The notes: a model not told the origin generated them from the sequence alone. 64,000 nt of DNA from Flavobacteriales bacterium (GCA_016721005.1 JADKJM010000016.1:496001-560000); one strand, 5' to 3'. Shown: positions 50,259 through 60,004, counted from the first letter of the stretch. Translations and numbers: made by a program.

Positions 50259-51800
50259 ATGTCGAATACTGAGAATTGGGGATCGCGAGTAGGCCTCGTG
50301 CTCGCCATGGCGGGTAACGCGGTGGGCCTCGGGAATTTCCTGCGCTTTCCGGTGCAAGCCGTGCAGAATGGAGGTGGTGCCTTCATCATTCCGTATCTCG
50401 TCTGCTTCCTCCTCATGGGCATTCCGTTGCTTTGGGTGGAATGGGCGATGGGCCGGTTCGGCGGACGGCACGGCCACCACAGCACGCCCTTCATCATGCA
50501 CCAGATGGATCCGCGGCGTGCGCTGTGGAAGTACATCGGCGTGTTCGGGATCTTCACCAACCTAGCTGTTGCAGCGTACTACTGTTACCTGGAAAGTTGG
50601 ACGCTGAGCTACATCTGGCATTCGATCGCCGGCACTTTCATTGGCCAGTCCGCGGACCAGGTCGCGGGCTTCTTCAGCACCTATGTCGATGTGGGCGTTA
50701 GCACGACCGGCATCCCTTATGAAGCAGTCGTCTTCTGGATCCTCTGTCTCGCGTTGAACACGTGGATCCTTGCCAAAGGTCTGAGCGGCGGAGTGGAGAA
50801 AGTGGCCAAGATCGGCATGCCGTTGTTGATCCTCTTCGGTGTGATCCTCGCCATCCGCGGTGTAACACTCACTGCCGGTGAGAACGGCGCGATCAACGAC
50901 GGCACCGTTGGATTGAATTTCCTGTGGACGCCGGATTACAGCGCCATGTGGAGTGGCAAGGTGTGGTTGGCAGCGGCTGGCCAGATCTTCTTCACGCTCA
51001 GTGTCGGCATGGGCACCATCCAATGCTACGCGAGTTATGTGCGCAAGAAGGATGACATCGCGCTGAACGCGATGAGCGCCGGTTGGATGAACGAATTCGT
51101 AGAGGTTGTTCTTGGTGCCGCGGTGATCATCCCGATCAGCATTGGTTACCTCGGCATCGACAAGGTGGTGGAGCTCACCAAGACCGGCGGACTCGGACTC
51201 GGCTTCAAGACCCTCCCTTACCTCTTCACGCAGTGGGGACCTGTGTTAGCGGCTGTGGCGGGCGTGTGCTGGTTCGGTCTTCTCTTCTTCGCTGGCGTCA
51301 CCAGTTCATTGGCGATGGGCACGCCGATCATGGGTTTCCTGAAGGACGAATTCGGATGGAAGCACAAGAACGCCGCGTGGTTCTTCGGCGGGGCGGTCAT
51401 GCTGCTCGGCCTTCCGTGTGTGTTCTGGTTCAGCGAGGGTGTGTTCGATGAGTTCGATTACTGGGCGGGAACGGTGAGTTTGGTGGTCTTCGCCTTGTTC
51501 GAGATCATCCTCTTCGCGTGGATCTTCGGTATGGACAAGGGCTGGAATGAGATCAACGCGGGTGCGGACATCAAGGTGCCGGTGATCTTCCGCTACATCA
51601 TCCAGTACATCACTCCACTCTTCCTTATCGGTGTCTTCATCGGTTCTCTTCCTGCCATTTGGGAGAAGATGAACGAGGACGTTCCGTGGCAGGTATGGGT
51701 GGGCCGCGTGATCCTGCTCAGTGTCTTCTTCATCACAAGCTGGTTCGTATACGTAGCCTACCAGAAGCGCCGCAAACAACTTGACACCGTGACGCCATGA
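50259..51800 (+). CDS. sodium-dependent transporter, neurotransmitter:sodium symporter (NSS) family
   Basis: The protein has 513 residues with about 12 membrane helices. It begins SNTENWGSRVGLVLAMAGNAVGLGNFLRFPVQAVQNGGGAFIIPYLVCF, the GNAVGLGNFLRFP and NGGGAF motifs of helix 1 that bind Na+ and substrate. The internal NSS pattern GTIQCYASYVRKKDDIALNA is normal. The substrate is probably an amino acid. A -7-like TACATTGC lies at 50232-50239. A small gene overlaps its end by 4 nt. Confidence 0.92.
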   Translation: MSNTENWGSRVGLVLAMAGNAVGLGNFLRFPVQAVQNGGGAFIIPYLVCFLLMGIPLLWVEWAMGRFGGRHGHHSTPFIMHQMDPRRALWKYIGVFGIFTNLAVAAYYCYLESWTLSYIWHSIAGTFIGQSADQVAGFFSTYVDVGVSTTGIPYEAVVFWILCLALNTWILAKGLSGGVEKVAKIGMPLLILFGVILAIRGVTLTAGENGAINDGTVGLNFLWTPDYSAMWSGKVWLAAAGQIFFTLSVGMGTIQCYASYVRKKDDIALNAMSAGWMNEFVEVVLGAAVIIPISIGYLGIDKVVELTKTGGLGLGFKTLPYLFTQWGPVLAAVAGVCWFGLLFFAGVTSSLAMGTPIMGFLKDEFGWKHKNAAWFFGGAVMLLGLPCVFWFSEGVFDEFDYWAGTVSLVVFALFEIILFAWIFGMDKGWNEINAGADIKVPVIFRYIIQYITPLFLIGVFIGSLPAIWEKMNEDVPWQVWVGRVILLSVFFITSWFVYVAYQKRRKQLDTVTP

Positions 51801-51934
51801 ACACCTCCGCACTCATCCTGATGCTCTCGTCAGTGGGCATCGTCACGTTTGCCACGGCGTACTTCTTCTTCCGTGTGGTCACGGCCAAACCGAAGCCGGA
51901 ACCGGACAGCTATACCGATAACGATCCCGTCTGA
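51797..51934 (+). CDS. small MetS-like NSS transporter subunit
   Basis: This 45-residue gene overlaps the transporter stop codon as ATGA (51797-51800). It encodes one hydrophobic helix (SALILMLSSVGIVTFATAYF) followed by FFRVVTAKPKPEPDS. A single-helix peptide of this size directly after an NSS transporter fits MetS, the small partner of the MetP-type NSS transporters described in Corynebacterium, which is needed for activity of the large subunit. The assignment rests on size, hydrophobicity and coupling. It is too short for ordinary ORF cutoffs. Confidence 0.75.
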   Translation: MNTSALILMLSSVGIVTFATAYFFFRVVTAKPKPEPDSYTDNDPV

Positions 51935-51957
51935 ACCCGACACCGAACCCTGCGGGC

Positions 51958-53043
51958 ATGACCTCCTTGGACCCTGACGCGAGCAGGTTCCTTAGCGCAT
52001 TCAAGATGCGCAAGGTGTTGTTGCCCGTGATCATCGGCCTGGGAATTACGGGTGTCCTCGTGTGGCGCTACTCCAATTGGGATGCACTGAATGCGGTGCG
52101 CTGGACGTGGGCGACCACCTTCTGGATGTTGCTCGCCGCAGTGAGCGTGGTGATCCGTGATTACGCGTACATGGTGCGGATCCGGCACCTCACGGAACGG
52201 CACCTCACGTGGTGGAGGAGTTTCGTGGTGATCATGCTCTGGGAGTTCTCCTCGGCGCTCGCTCCGGGCATCATCGGTGGCGGATTCCTCTTCGCCATTT
52301 TCATCCTCAGTCGTGAAGGGGTTGAAGCAGGCAAGAGCATCACCATCATCACCTTCACTTCCTTCCTCGATGGGATCTTCCTCGCGGTGATGGCGCCGCT
52401 GGTGTACTTCACCATCGGTCGCGAAGCGCTCTTCAGCGGGGTGCAGTTGGAAGGGAGTTGGCTGGGAAGTGGCCTCTTCGTCTCCTTCTGGACGGTGTAC
52501 TTCATCATCCTCGGCTATAAGCTCTTCGTGGCCTATGCGCTCTTTGTGAACCCCACCTTCGTGAAACGCGCACTCGTGGGCATCTTCTCCGCTCCCGTCC
52601 TGCGGCGGTGGCGGCGCCACATGGTCACCACCGGTGATCAACTGATCACTGCCGCGCGTGGCCTGAAGAAGCAACCGTGGAGCTATTGGCGTCCGGCACT
52701 GATCGCCACCTTCGTCTCGTGGACCGCGCGCTATACGATCGTGAACTGCATCCTTCACGCCTTCCATCCGGACCTGAGCTTCGCCACCGACCTCACGATC
52801 TACGGCAAGCAAGTGGTCATGGGGATCCTCGTACTCTTGAGCCCCACGCCCGGCGGCAGCGGCTTGGCCGAATTCATCTTCAATGATTTCCTCGGCATGT
52901 TCATCACCACGGGCCTGGCACCGGCGCTCGCTCTGCTGTGGCGCATGATGAGCTACTACCCGTACATCATCATGGGCACGGTGCTCCTTCCGCGTTGGGT
53001 CCGGCGCAACGTGTTGCACGCATCCGTTCCGGCCACGAACTGA
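51958..53043 (+). CDS. flippase-like membrane protein (lysylphosphatidylglycerol synthase TM family)
   Basis: The protein has 361 residues and about eight helices. The pattern LWEFSSALAPGIIGGGFLFAIFILSREG and LSPTPGGSGLAEFIFNDFLG match the LPG_synthase_TM/UPF0104 family, whose members flip or modify lipids. There is no attached synthase domain, so it is the membrane-only form. It starts 23 nt after the MetS-like gene, and NupC follows. Confidence 0.85.
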   Translation: MTSLDPDASRFLSAFKMRKVLLPVIIGLGITGVLVWRYSNWDALNAVRWTWATTFWMLLAAVSVVIRDYAYMVRIRHLTERHLTWWRSFVVIMLWEFSSALAPGIIGGGFLFAIFILSREGVEAGKSITIITFTSFLDGIFLAVMAPLVYFTIGREALFSGVQLEGSWLGSGLFVSFWTVYFIILGYKLFVAYALFVNPTFVKRALVGIFSAPVLRRWRRHMVTTGDQLITAARGLKKQPWSYWRPALIATFVSWTARYTIVNCILHAFHPDLSFATDLTIYGKQVVMGILVLLSPTPGGSGLAEFIFNDFLGMFITTGLAPALALLWRMMSYYPYIIMGTVLLPRWVRRNVLHASVPATN

Positions 53044-53070
53044 ACTTCCTTCACACGCAACCCCACATCC

Positions 53071-54465
53071 ATGTCCACCACCAAGATACGTTCGTTGTGT
53101 ACCCTGCTCGCATGTGTACCGTTGATGCTCTTCGCGCAGGATGGTGCCGTGCATGTGCCCTCCCCGCTCACCGGCCCTTCCGTCATGTCCATTGCACGCG
53201 GCCTCCTGGGCATGGCAGCGATGATCGCCATCGCATGGGTATTCAGCGCCAAACGCAAACAGGTGGACTGGAAGGTGGTCGGCATCGGCCTCGCCTTCCA
53301 GATCGTGATGGCGCTGCTGATCATGTACGTGCCGCCGGTACAAGTCGCCTTCGAAGTGGTGGGCAAGATGTTCGTGAAGGTGCTCGACTTCACCAAGCTG
53401 GGTAGCGAGTTCCTCTTTCGTGATCTTATGAACGTGAAGAGCTTCGGCTTCATCTTCGCCTTGCAGATCCTGCCCACGATCATCTTCTTCAGCGCGCTCA
53501 CCAGTGTGCTCTTCTACCTCGGTGTGATCCAGAAAGTGGTGTACGGATTGGCTTGGGCGCTGAACAAGACCATGCGCTTGAGCGGCGCGGAAAGCCTGAG
53601 CACCGCAGGCAATATCTTCCTCGGACAGACCGAAGCGCCGTTGATGATCAAGGCGTACCTGGACAAGATGAACCGCTCGGAGATCTTCCTGGTGATGGTG
53701 GCCGGCATGGCGACCGTGGCCGGTGGCGTGCTCGCGGCCTACGTGGGCTTCCTCGGCGGGGATGATCCCGTGCAACGCCTCTTCTTCGCGAAGCACTTGC
53801 TCACCGCGAGTGTGATGGCCGCACCCGGCGCGGTGGTGATCGCGAAGATCCTCTATCCGCAAACGGAGGCCATCGAAACGAAGATCGAAGTGAGCATGGA
53901 CAAGGTGGGCTCGAACATCCTCGATGCCATGAGCAACGGCACCACCGAAGGATTGAAACTCGCAGTGAACGTCGGTGCGATGTTGCTCGTGTTCTTCGCA
54001 TTCATCGCCATGATCAATTACGGTTTCGAGAAACTCGGATCATCCACAGGCTTGAACGGATGGGTCGCAAGCATCTCCCACGGCAACTTCGACAAGCTCT
54101 CGCTGGAGTTCATCCTCGGCTACACCTTCGCGCCGATCATGTGGCTCATGGGCGTGGCCGGTGATGACATCACACTGGCGGGTCGGCTCGTGGGTGAGAA
54201 GATCATCGCCAGCGAGTTCGTCGGCTATGAAAGCCTGGCAAGCTTGAAGGCCAGTGGCGCCTTCGCCTACGAGCGCAGCATCGTGATGTCCACGTACATG
54301 CTTTGCGGCTTCGCCAACTTCGCCAGCATCGGCATCCAGATCGGCGGCATCGGATCGCTCGCGCCCAGCAAGCGACAATGGTTGAGCGAGTTCGGATTGC
54401 GCGCACTTCTCGGCGGCACATTGGCATCATTGCTCAGCGCGACGATCGTGGGGATGTTGGTGTGA
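53071..54465 (+). CDS. NupC/CNT family concentrative nucleoside transporter
   Basis: The protein has 464 residues, with an apparent N-terminal extension or signal-like helix (IRSLCTLLACVPLMLFAQ) before the usual first helix. FLGQTEAPLMIKAYLDKMNRSEIFLVMVAGMATVAGGVLAAYVGFLGG is the conserved CNT Na+/nucleoside region, and later MLCGFANFASIGIQIGGIGSLAPSKR forms the second re-entrant motif. Na+- or H+-coupled uptake of nucleosides is expected, which complements the two deoxynucleoside kinases of this window. The gene cluster order with thyA/folA is typical for Flavobacteriia. Confidence 0.92.
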   Translation: MSTTKIRSLCTLLACVPLMLFAQDGAVHVPSPLTGPSVMSIARGLLGMAAMIAIAWVFSAKRKQVDWKVVGIGLAFQIVMALLIMYVPPVQVAFEVVGKMFVKVLDFTKLGSEFLFRDLMNVKSFGFIFALQILPTIIFFSALTSVLFYLGVIQKVVYGLAWALNKTMRLSGAESLSTAGNIFLGQTEAPLMIKAYLDKMNRSEIFLVMVAGMATVAGGVLAAYVGFLGGDDPVQRLFFAKHLLTASVMAAPGAVVIAKILYPQTEAIETKIEVSMDKVGSNILDAMSNGTTEGLKLAVNVGAMLLVFFAFIAMINYGFEKLGSSTGLNGWVASISHGNFDKLSLEFILGYTFAPIMWLMGVAGDDITLAGRLVGEKIIASEFVGYESLASLKASGAFAYERSIVMSTYMLCGFANFASIGIQIGGIGSLAPSKRQWLSEFGLRALLGGTLASLLSATIVGMLV

Positions 54466-54515
54466 ACCGATCCTCCTTCGACCCATTCGTTGGAGTGCGC
54501 GAGGAAACACCGCGC

Positions 54516-54523
54516 TACCTTCA
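54516..54523 (+). promoter_or_regulatory. -7 box for the unknown secreted protein gene
   Basis: TACCTTCA lies 19 nt before the ATG at 54543, which supports that start. Confidence 0.45.
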
Positions 54524-54542
54524 ACCCGATAATCGTATCACC

Positions 54543-56171
54543 ATGATCCGTTCATTCCTCACCATCGCTTTCCTGTTGCATCTCGCCTCCTCGTTCGCGC
54601 AAGCGACCGTCGTCCAGAAAGGCAAGCCGTTCAGCAGAACGTTGAAGGGATCCACGGGCGATCTCTTCACGGTGGTGGATGGGATCTTCGCGGCGGATGG
54701 CCGCCACATCCTCTACGTGGAAGAAGGCCTCGCACCGAAGGTGGTGCGGTTGGATGCGCTCCTCCAGCCCACCGAGGAACTCGTGCTCAAGGATCTGGTG
54801 ATCGATGGGCTGAAGTGGACCGCGGTCACGCCGATCGTCGGGAACGGATCCATGCGCTGCCTGATGGTGAGCGCCGGGAAGAAGGGCAGCGACTACGGCA
54901 TCGGGAACGTGAGCACCTCGGGCACGCTGTCGATCACGGGCTTCCGGAAGCTGGTGAGCTTCCCGGAACCTTACGCGAACGATCCATCGAACACGATGGT
55001 CGTGCGCCCATTACCGGATCCGATCCTCTTCACCAAAGGCCTGGCATACGTGCAACAGGAAAGGTTGATCCGCAGTCCGGACGGTGAGCACTTCCTGTTG
55101 AACCACTATTCCAACGCTGGCAAAGGCAACAAGAAATTCCATGCGGCATGGCTGGACAAGGATCTCACCGTGCTATGGAACAACACCATGGAATTGCCTT
55201 ACGAGGATGCCAAGAGCAGCATCCACCAGATCGTCGTCGCGAACGACGGCACCTTCCGTTTGCTCACCTATGTCTTCCAATGCAAAGGCGCGGAACAACT
55301 CGGCGACAAGAACTGCCATGAGCTGCACCTGACCACGATCGCGGGGAATGGCAAGGAAGTGAGCGATGTCCTCCTCGAAAAGGATTTCGTGAGCAGCGCG
55401 CGGATCGTCGATCGCAGTGGCGGACGAGTCGCGCTGGCGTTGCGGTATGGTGCGCTCACCGGCCAGCCCGGCCTGGTGGTGAGCTTCGACCCCGCCGATG
55501 CGAAATTGAAACCGACGCCGTTGGTCACGCAGCGGCTACCAAGCATTCATAAAGCCAAACTGATGGCCTACGGTGATCCAACCGCCGATCCGCGCAAACC
55601 GCCCTCGCGTACCGCCAAGGTCGCGGATGAGATCGTGGATCTCCTCGATGCTCCCGACGGCGGCATGACCGTGGTGGAGACCTTCCTGGAAACGATGTTC
55701 CCGTTGCAAATGGGCGAGGTGATCGCCATGCGGCACTTGAGCGGCCCGATCCGCGTGAGCCAGGTGTTGCCCAATGACAGCTTGGGTTGGCAGAGGACGG
55801 TGGAGCGTGCATTGATGACGACCGCCGGGCAGGCGTATGAAGGATCGGTGATCATGACGGCCGGGAAGGGGATCATCCTTCTGCACGGGCACACGCCCAA
55901 AGGCTTCGATGCCATCCTGAAGGCAGGTGTCGATGCGGCCGGCATGAAGAACCCCGTGCCCGCCGAACCGTTTGTGTTGAAGGCCGTGGCGGTGGATATG
56001 GATGGCACCATCAAGCGGGAAGGAACCGCGCTGATGATGGAGGAGGACTTCGTTCCGTGTCCGATGGGTGTGTTGATGGAACCGAACGGTACACGCGCCT
56101 TGGTGAAAGCGTATGATCGCGGAACGCAATACCGGTTCTTCGTGATCGACCTTGCGAAGCTTGGCCAATAG
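54543..56171 (+). CDS. secreted protein of unknown function
   Basis: The protein has 542 residues from the ATG at 54543. The signal peptide is IRSFLTIAFLLHLASSFAQ. The mature protein is beta-rich with repeated short strands (for example GIFAADGRHILYVEEG, MRCLMVSAGKKGSDYGIG, LLNHYSNAGKGNKKFHAAWLDKDLTVLWNN) suggestive of a beta-propeller. I cannot assign a family. It has no T9SS sorting domain, so it is probably periplasmic. The frame upstream of 54543 overlaps nupC and is not needed. Confidence 0.7.
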   Translation: MIRSFLTIAFLLHLASSFAQATVVQKGKPFSRTLKGSTGDLFTVVDGIFAADGRHILYVEEGLAPKVVRLDALLQPTEELVLKDLVIDGLKWTAVTPIVGNGSMRCLMVSAGKKGSDYGIGNVSTSGTLSITGFRKLVSFPEPYANDPSNTMVVRPLPDPILFTKGLAYVQQERLIRSPDGEHFLLNHYSNAGKGNKKFHAAWLDKDLTVLWNNTMELPYEDAKSSIHQIVVANDGTFRLLTYVFQCKGAEQLGDKNCHELHLTTIAGNGKEVSDVLLEKDFVSSARIVDRSGGRVALALRYGALTGQPGLVVSFDPADAKLKPTPLVTQRLPSIHKAKLMAYGDPTADPRKPPSRTAKVADEIVDLLDAPDGGMTVVETFLETMFPLQMGEVIAMRHLSGPIRVSQVLPNDSLGWQRTVERALMTTAGQAYEGSVIMTAGKGIILLHGHTPKGFDAILKAGVDAAGMKNPVPAEPFVLKAVAVDMDGTIKREGTALMMEEDFVPCPMGVLMEPNGTRALVKAYDRGTQYRFFVIDLAKLGQ

Positions 56172-56222
56172 TGGTTGTTGATCACTTCCCGCACGCTTCC
56201 GGGCAGGGCGGATCGACCGGGC

Positions 56223-56230
56223 TACTTTAG
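56223..56230 (+). promoter_or_regulatory. -7 box immediately before the ClC gene
   Basis: TACTTTAG followed by CCGCCC abuts the ATG at 56237, with 6 nt between. This suggests a leaderless message or a start further downstream. Confidence 0.45.
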
Positions 56231-56236
56231 CCGCCC

Positions 56237-57658
56237 ATGTCCAGCACCCCGAAGAAGCCTTCGCTCGCGGACCGTTCGCAGGCCACTTTTTCAGGCTGGA
56301 TGGAGCAACTGCGGAGGTGGTTGATCCACACCCGCGCCAAGGATTTCATCCTCTTGGCCCTGCCCTACCAGATCAGCGCCGTGCTCACCGCACTGGTGGC
56401 CGTGGGCTACACGTGGACCTTCAACTGGCTGGGCGATCGCAACGCAGACCTGCTCGGCCATGATCCGCGCTGGATCTTCCTCACCGCCCCGATCGGTTTC
56501 CTCCTCTCCTGGTGGCTGGTCTTCCGGTTCGCACCGATGGCCGGTGGAAGCGGGATCCCGCAATTGATGGCGGCCGTCGAGGTCGCCACCGACAAGAAGC
56601 GGGACCGATCGGGTCGCTTCCTGAACCTGCGCATCCTCTTGGTGAAGATCCTCAGCAGTATGACCATGATCGCGGGTGGCGGTGCCATCGGCCGCGAGGG
56701 TCCCACCTTGCAGATCGCCGGAAGCATCTATCGCACCGTGCATCGTTTGCTTCCTCCGTTCTGGCCCAAGGTGAGCCGCCGGATCATGATGATCACCGGT
56801 GGTGCCGCCGGTTTGAGCGCCGCGTTCAACACCCCATTGGGGGGTATCGTCTTCGCCGTGGAGGAACTCACCAAGACGCACATGGCGCAGTTCCGCACCG
56901 CCGTGCTCACCGCCGTGATCCTGAGCGGCATGACGGCGCAATGGTTACTGGGGCCCTACCTCATGCTCGGCTACCCGACGCTCGCACCGGCCAGCATGAG
57001 CTTCATGTACAAGATCCTGCTGCTATCGGCCATCGCCGGGGTGGCCGGAGCGTTGTTCTGTCGCGGACTCTTCATCCTGGACAAATTGCGGCGGACCATG
57101 AGCGGAAAATGGTTCCATGCGGGATTCGCTCTGGCCTGTGCCTTCCTCTTCGCCACCATGGCGTACATGTTCGGGAACGTCGCCACCGGATCGGGGCATG
57201 CCGTGTTGCAGGACCAACTTTTCGCGGACGCACCGGACTCCTCCGGCAGCAATGTCTTCGCCAGATTGCTCGGCTCGCTGCTCTCCGCGTCCGCCGGTGG
57301 AGCAGGCGGGATCTTCGCGCCGGCCCTCGCCTCCGGTGCGGCGATCGGCGGGTGGCTCGCCGACACCTTGGGCCTGGCTGATTCCCGCGGCCAATACAAC
57401 CTGCTTGTGCTCGCGGGCATGACGGCCTTCCTCAGCGGCGTCACGCGAACACCCTTCACCAGTGCGATCCTCGTCCTGGAGATGACGGACCGCCACAGCG
57501 CCATCTTCCAACTGATGTACGCGAGCATCGTGGGCTACCTGATCGCCTATGTGGTGGACCGCAAAAGCTTCTACGAGCGCATGAAGGAGCGGCTGTTGAA
57601 GGCGATGCCGGACGAGGAGGTCGGGTCAGCGGGATCGCCGCCCGGTCCGCAGGAGTAA
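56237..57658 (+). CDS. ClC family chloride channel/antiporter
   Basis: The protein has 473 residues. The selectivity motifs are GGSGIPQLMAA, GREGPTLQ with the gating Glu154 (E. coli Glu148), AAFNTPLGGIVFAVEEL and SASAGGAGGIFAPALASG. The gating Glu and a Glu in the VEE segment (E. coli Glu203 region) are both present, which favours Cl-/H+ exchange over a channel. There is no C-terminal CBS pair, as in the short bacterial form. thyA starts 12 nt after its stop. Confidence 0.92.
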   Translation: MSSTPKKPSLADRSQATFSGWMEQLRRWLIHTRAKDFILLALPYQISAVLTALVAVGYTWTFNWLGDRNADLLGHDPRWIFLTAPIGFLLSWWLVFRFAPMAGGSGIPQLMAAVEVATDKKRDRSGRFLNLRILLVKILSSMTMIAGGGAIGREGPTLQIAGSIYRTVHRLLPPFWPKVSRRIMMITGGAAGLSAAFNTPLGGIVFAVEELTKTHMAQFRTAVLTAVILSGMTAQWLLGPYLMLGYPTLAPASMSFMYKILLLSAIAGVAGALFCRGLFILDKLRRTMSGKWFHAGFALACAFLFATMAYMFGNVATGSGHAVLQDQLFADAPDSSGSNVFARLLGSLLSASAGGAGGIFAPALASGAAIGGWLADTLGLADSRGQYNLLVLAGMTAFLSGVTRTPFTSAILVLEMTDRHSAIFQLMYASIVGYLIAYVVDRKSFYERMKERLLKAMPDEEVGSAGSPPGPQE

Positions 57659-57670
57659 TTTCACCGCGCC

Positions 57671-58480
57671 ATGAAGCCATACCACGACCTCCTCAGACAC
57701 ATCCTGGACCACGGCGCACAGAAGACCGACCGCACCGGCACCGGAACGATCAGTTGTTTCGGGTACCAGATGCGCTTCGATCTGGCCGAGGGCTTTCCAC
57801 TGGTGACCACGAAGAAGTTGCATGTGAAGAGCATCATCCACGAGCTGCTCTGGTTCCTGAAGGGGGATACCAACATCAAGTACCTGCAAGAGAATGGTGT
57901 GAAGATCTGGGACGAGTGGGCCGATGCCGAAGGCAACCTCGGACCGGTGTATGGATCCCAGTGGCGCAGTTGGAAAGCACCGGATGGCCGGACGATCGAC
58001 CAGATCAGCGACCTGGTGGCGATGATCAAGAAGGACCCGGACAGCCGCCGCTTGATCGTGAGCGCGTGGAATCCCGCCGATGTGCCGGACATGGCGCTGC
58101 CACCGTGCCATTGCCTCTTCCAGTTCTACACCTCGATGGACCCGGGGGGACAGCGTAGGTTGAGTTGCCAGTTGTACCAGCGCAGCGCGGACACCTTCCT
58201 CGGTGTTCCGTTCAACATCGCGAGCTATGCGCTGCTGACGCTGATGGTCGCGCAGGTCTGCGGGTTGCAGCCCGGTGAATTCATCCACACCTTCGGTGAT
58301 GTACACCTGTACAATGATCACCTCGAGCAAGCGAAGCTGCAACTGACCCGCGAACCGCGTCCATTGCCGGAATTGGAGATCGACCCGACCATCACGGATC
58401 TCTTCGCCTTCCGCTTCGAGCACTTTACGCTGAAGAACTACGACCCGCATCCGCACATCAAGGCGGCTGTATCGGTATGA
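57671..58480 (+). CDS. thyA: thymidylate synthase
   Basis: This 269-residue enzyme converts dUMP to dTMP with methylenetetrahydrofolate. The nucleophile is Cys146 in LPPCHCLFQFY. RTGTGTISCFGYQMRFDL, WDEWADAEGNLGPVYGSQWRSW, LYQRSADTFLGVPFNIASYALL and IHTFGDVHLYNDHL are conserved. It is translationally coupled to folA by a 4-nt ATGA overlap (58477-58480), so dihydrofolate produced here is recycled by the next product. Confidence 0.97.
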   Translation: MKPYHDLLRHILDHGAQKTDRTGTGTISCFGYQMRFDLAEGFPLVTTKKLHVKSIIHELLWFLKGDTNIKYLQENGVKIWDEWADAEGNLGPVYGSQWRSWKAPDGRTIDQISDLVAMIKKDPDSRRLIVSAWNPADVPDMALPPCHCLFQFYTSMDPGGQRRLSCQLYQRSADTFLGVPFNIASYALLTLMVAQVCGLQPGEFIHTFGDVHLYNDHLEQAKLQLTREPRPLPELEIDPTITDLFAFRFEHFTLKNYDPHPHIKAAVSV

Positions 58481-58983
58481 TCGTCACCGCCATCGTAGCC
58501 GTTACGGAGAACGGGGTCATCGGCAGGAACGGTGACCTGCCATGGCACCTGCCGGACGACATGAAGTACTTCCAGCGGATCACGCGCGGTCATCATGTGA
58601 TCACCGGCCGCAAGAACTACGAAAGCATTCCGCCCAAGTACCGTCCGCTGAAGGACCGGGTGAACCTGGTGGTGACCCGGGACACCACCTATCACGCACC
58701 CGGGGCCGTCGTAACGCATTCGCTTGCCGAAGCGCTGGCCTACGCACATGACCACGGCGAGACCGAGGTCTTCATCATCGGTGGTGGGCAGATCTACCTG
58801 GAGGGGCTTGCAAGTGATCTGGTGGAGCGGTTCCACCTCACCCGCATCCACACCCAACTGGACGGTGATACCCGGTTCCCCGAACTCGATCCGCAGCAAT
58901 GGCGCGAGGTTTCGCGTGAGCATCACCCGGCCGATGAGCGGCACGCACACGCCTTCAGCTTCCTTGTTCTGGAACGGATCTGA
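58477..58983 (+). CDS. folA: dihydrofolate reductase
   Basis: The protein has 168 residues. VAVTENGVIGRNGDLPWHLPDDMKYFQRITRGHHVITGRKNYESIP contains the M20-type loop, the acidic active-site Asp and the NADPH motif. EVFIIGGGQIYLEGL completes the fold. It regenerates tetrahydrofolate consumed by ThyA, encoded just upstream. Normal chromosomal type. Confidence 0.96.
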   Translation: MIVTAIVAVTENGVIGRNGDLPWHLPDDMKYFQRITRGHHVITGRKNYESIPPKYRPLKDRVNLVVTRDTTYHAPGAVVTHSLAEALAYAHDHGETEVFIIGGGQIYLEGLASDLVERFHLTRIHTQLDGDTRFPELDPQQWREVSREHHPADERHAHAFSFLVLERI

Positions 58984-59034
58984 ACCAACGGCACCGTCCT
59001 TGCGTCATAAGGCCCAGAACCCAGATCCACCCCC

Positions 59035-59835
59035 ATGCGCTTCCCCACATCACTTCTGATCTTCGCTGCCGCCTCCTTGACCTTCGTGGCCTGCCGCAAG
59101 AACAAGGACGAGGACACCCCGGACCTCGATTACACCAGCGCGAGCGACAACACCCGCGCCGACGACATCTTCTCCGATATCATGGGCCAGGTGGACAAGG
59201 CCGTAACGGATAACGGCCTGCGCGATGCCTGCGACCCGACGGTGACCTTCGATACGTTGAGCACACCCCGCACGCTCACACTGGACTTCGGGGATGTGAA
59301 CTGCACCTCATCCAACGGCCGCCTGCGTCGGGGAAAGATCCTGGTAAGCTTCACCGGCCGTTACCGTGACGAAGGCACGGTGATCACCATCATCCCGGAG
59401 AACTACTACGTGAACAACTACCTCGTGCTCGGCACGAAGACGGTGACCAACCTCGGCCTGGATGCGAACGACCACATCCACTTCGCCATCGCGGTGAATG
59501 GATCCATCACCGCACCGGACGGAAGCTGGATCGCCACGCACACCGCCGCGCGCGTACGCACCTGGATCGAGGGATCGAACACCCCCGAGTTGAGCGATGA
59601 CGTTTACCTGATCACGGGCGGCGGAAGCGGCGTGAACCGCAATGGCCTGCCGTACACCGTGGCGATCACGCAGGCCCTGCGCATTGAATTGGATTGCACT
59701 TTCATCACCCAAGGTACCGTGCAGATCACACCCGCATCCGGTGTGGTGCGGACAGTGGACTATGGCGATGGCACCTGTGATGGCACCTTCACGGTAACCG
59801 TGAACGGGCACACCTTCACGGTCACGATCGGCTGA
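59035..59835 (+). CDS. hypothetical lipoprotein
   Basis: The protein has 266 residues with a lipobox LTFVAC (Cys20) followed by RKNKDEDTPD, a common lipoprotein tether in this group. The mature part is beta-rich and Thr/Gly-rich (TLTLDFGDVNCTSSNGRLRRGKILVSFTGRY; GSGVNRNGLPYTVAI; TVDYGDGTCDGTFTVTV). No named domain is recognised. It is probably anchored in the outer membrane. A terminator follows at 59856. Confidence 0.7.
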   Translation: MRFPTSLLIFAAASLTFVACRKNKDEDTPDLDYTSASDNTRADDIFSDIMGQVDKAVTDNGLRDACDPTVTFDTLSTPRTLTLDFGDVNCTSSNGRLRRGKILVSFTGRYRDEGTVITIIPENYYVNNYLVLGTKTVTNLGLDANDHIHFAIAVNGSITAPDGSWIATHTAARVRTWIEGSNTPELSDDVYLITGGGSGVNRNGLPYTVAITQALRIELDCTFITQGTVQITPASGVVRTVDYGDGTCDGTFTVTVNGHTFTVTIG

Positions 59836-59855
59836 CCTGTTCGCACCACTCCTCC

Positions 59856-59883
59856 GAAGCCCTCGCCGAAAAGCGGGGGCTTC
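59856..59883 (+). terminator. terminator after the lipoprotein gene
   Basis: The arms GAAGCCCTCGC and GCGGGGGCTTC (one mismatch) are followed by GCTTTT. Confidence 0.75.
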
Positions 59884-60004
59884 GCTTTTGCGGTCCACCG
59901 TTCCTCATGGAACGAATGAGCCTCCATCCGACCACGGATCCCTGTGGCCGTTCGAAGCATCGCACTTCACCAGGGACAGCAGCGGGTCACCAACCGTCGG
60001 ATCC

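Noticed and set aside
51910..53862. 650-codon minus-strand frame opposite the flippase-like and nupC genes
   Set aside because: It spans two well supported genes and the gap between them. The product is His/Glu-rich low complexity.
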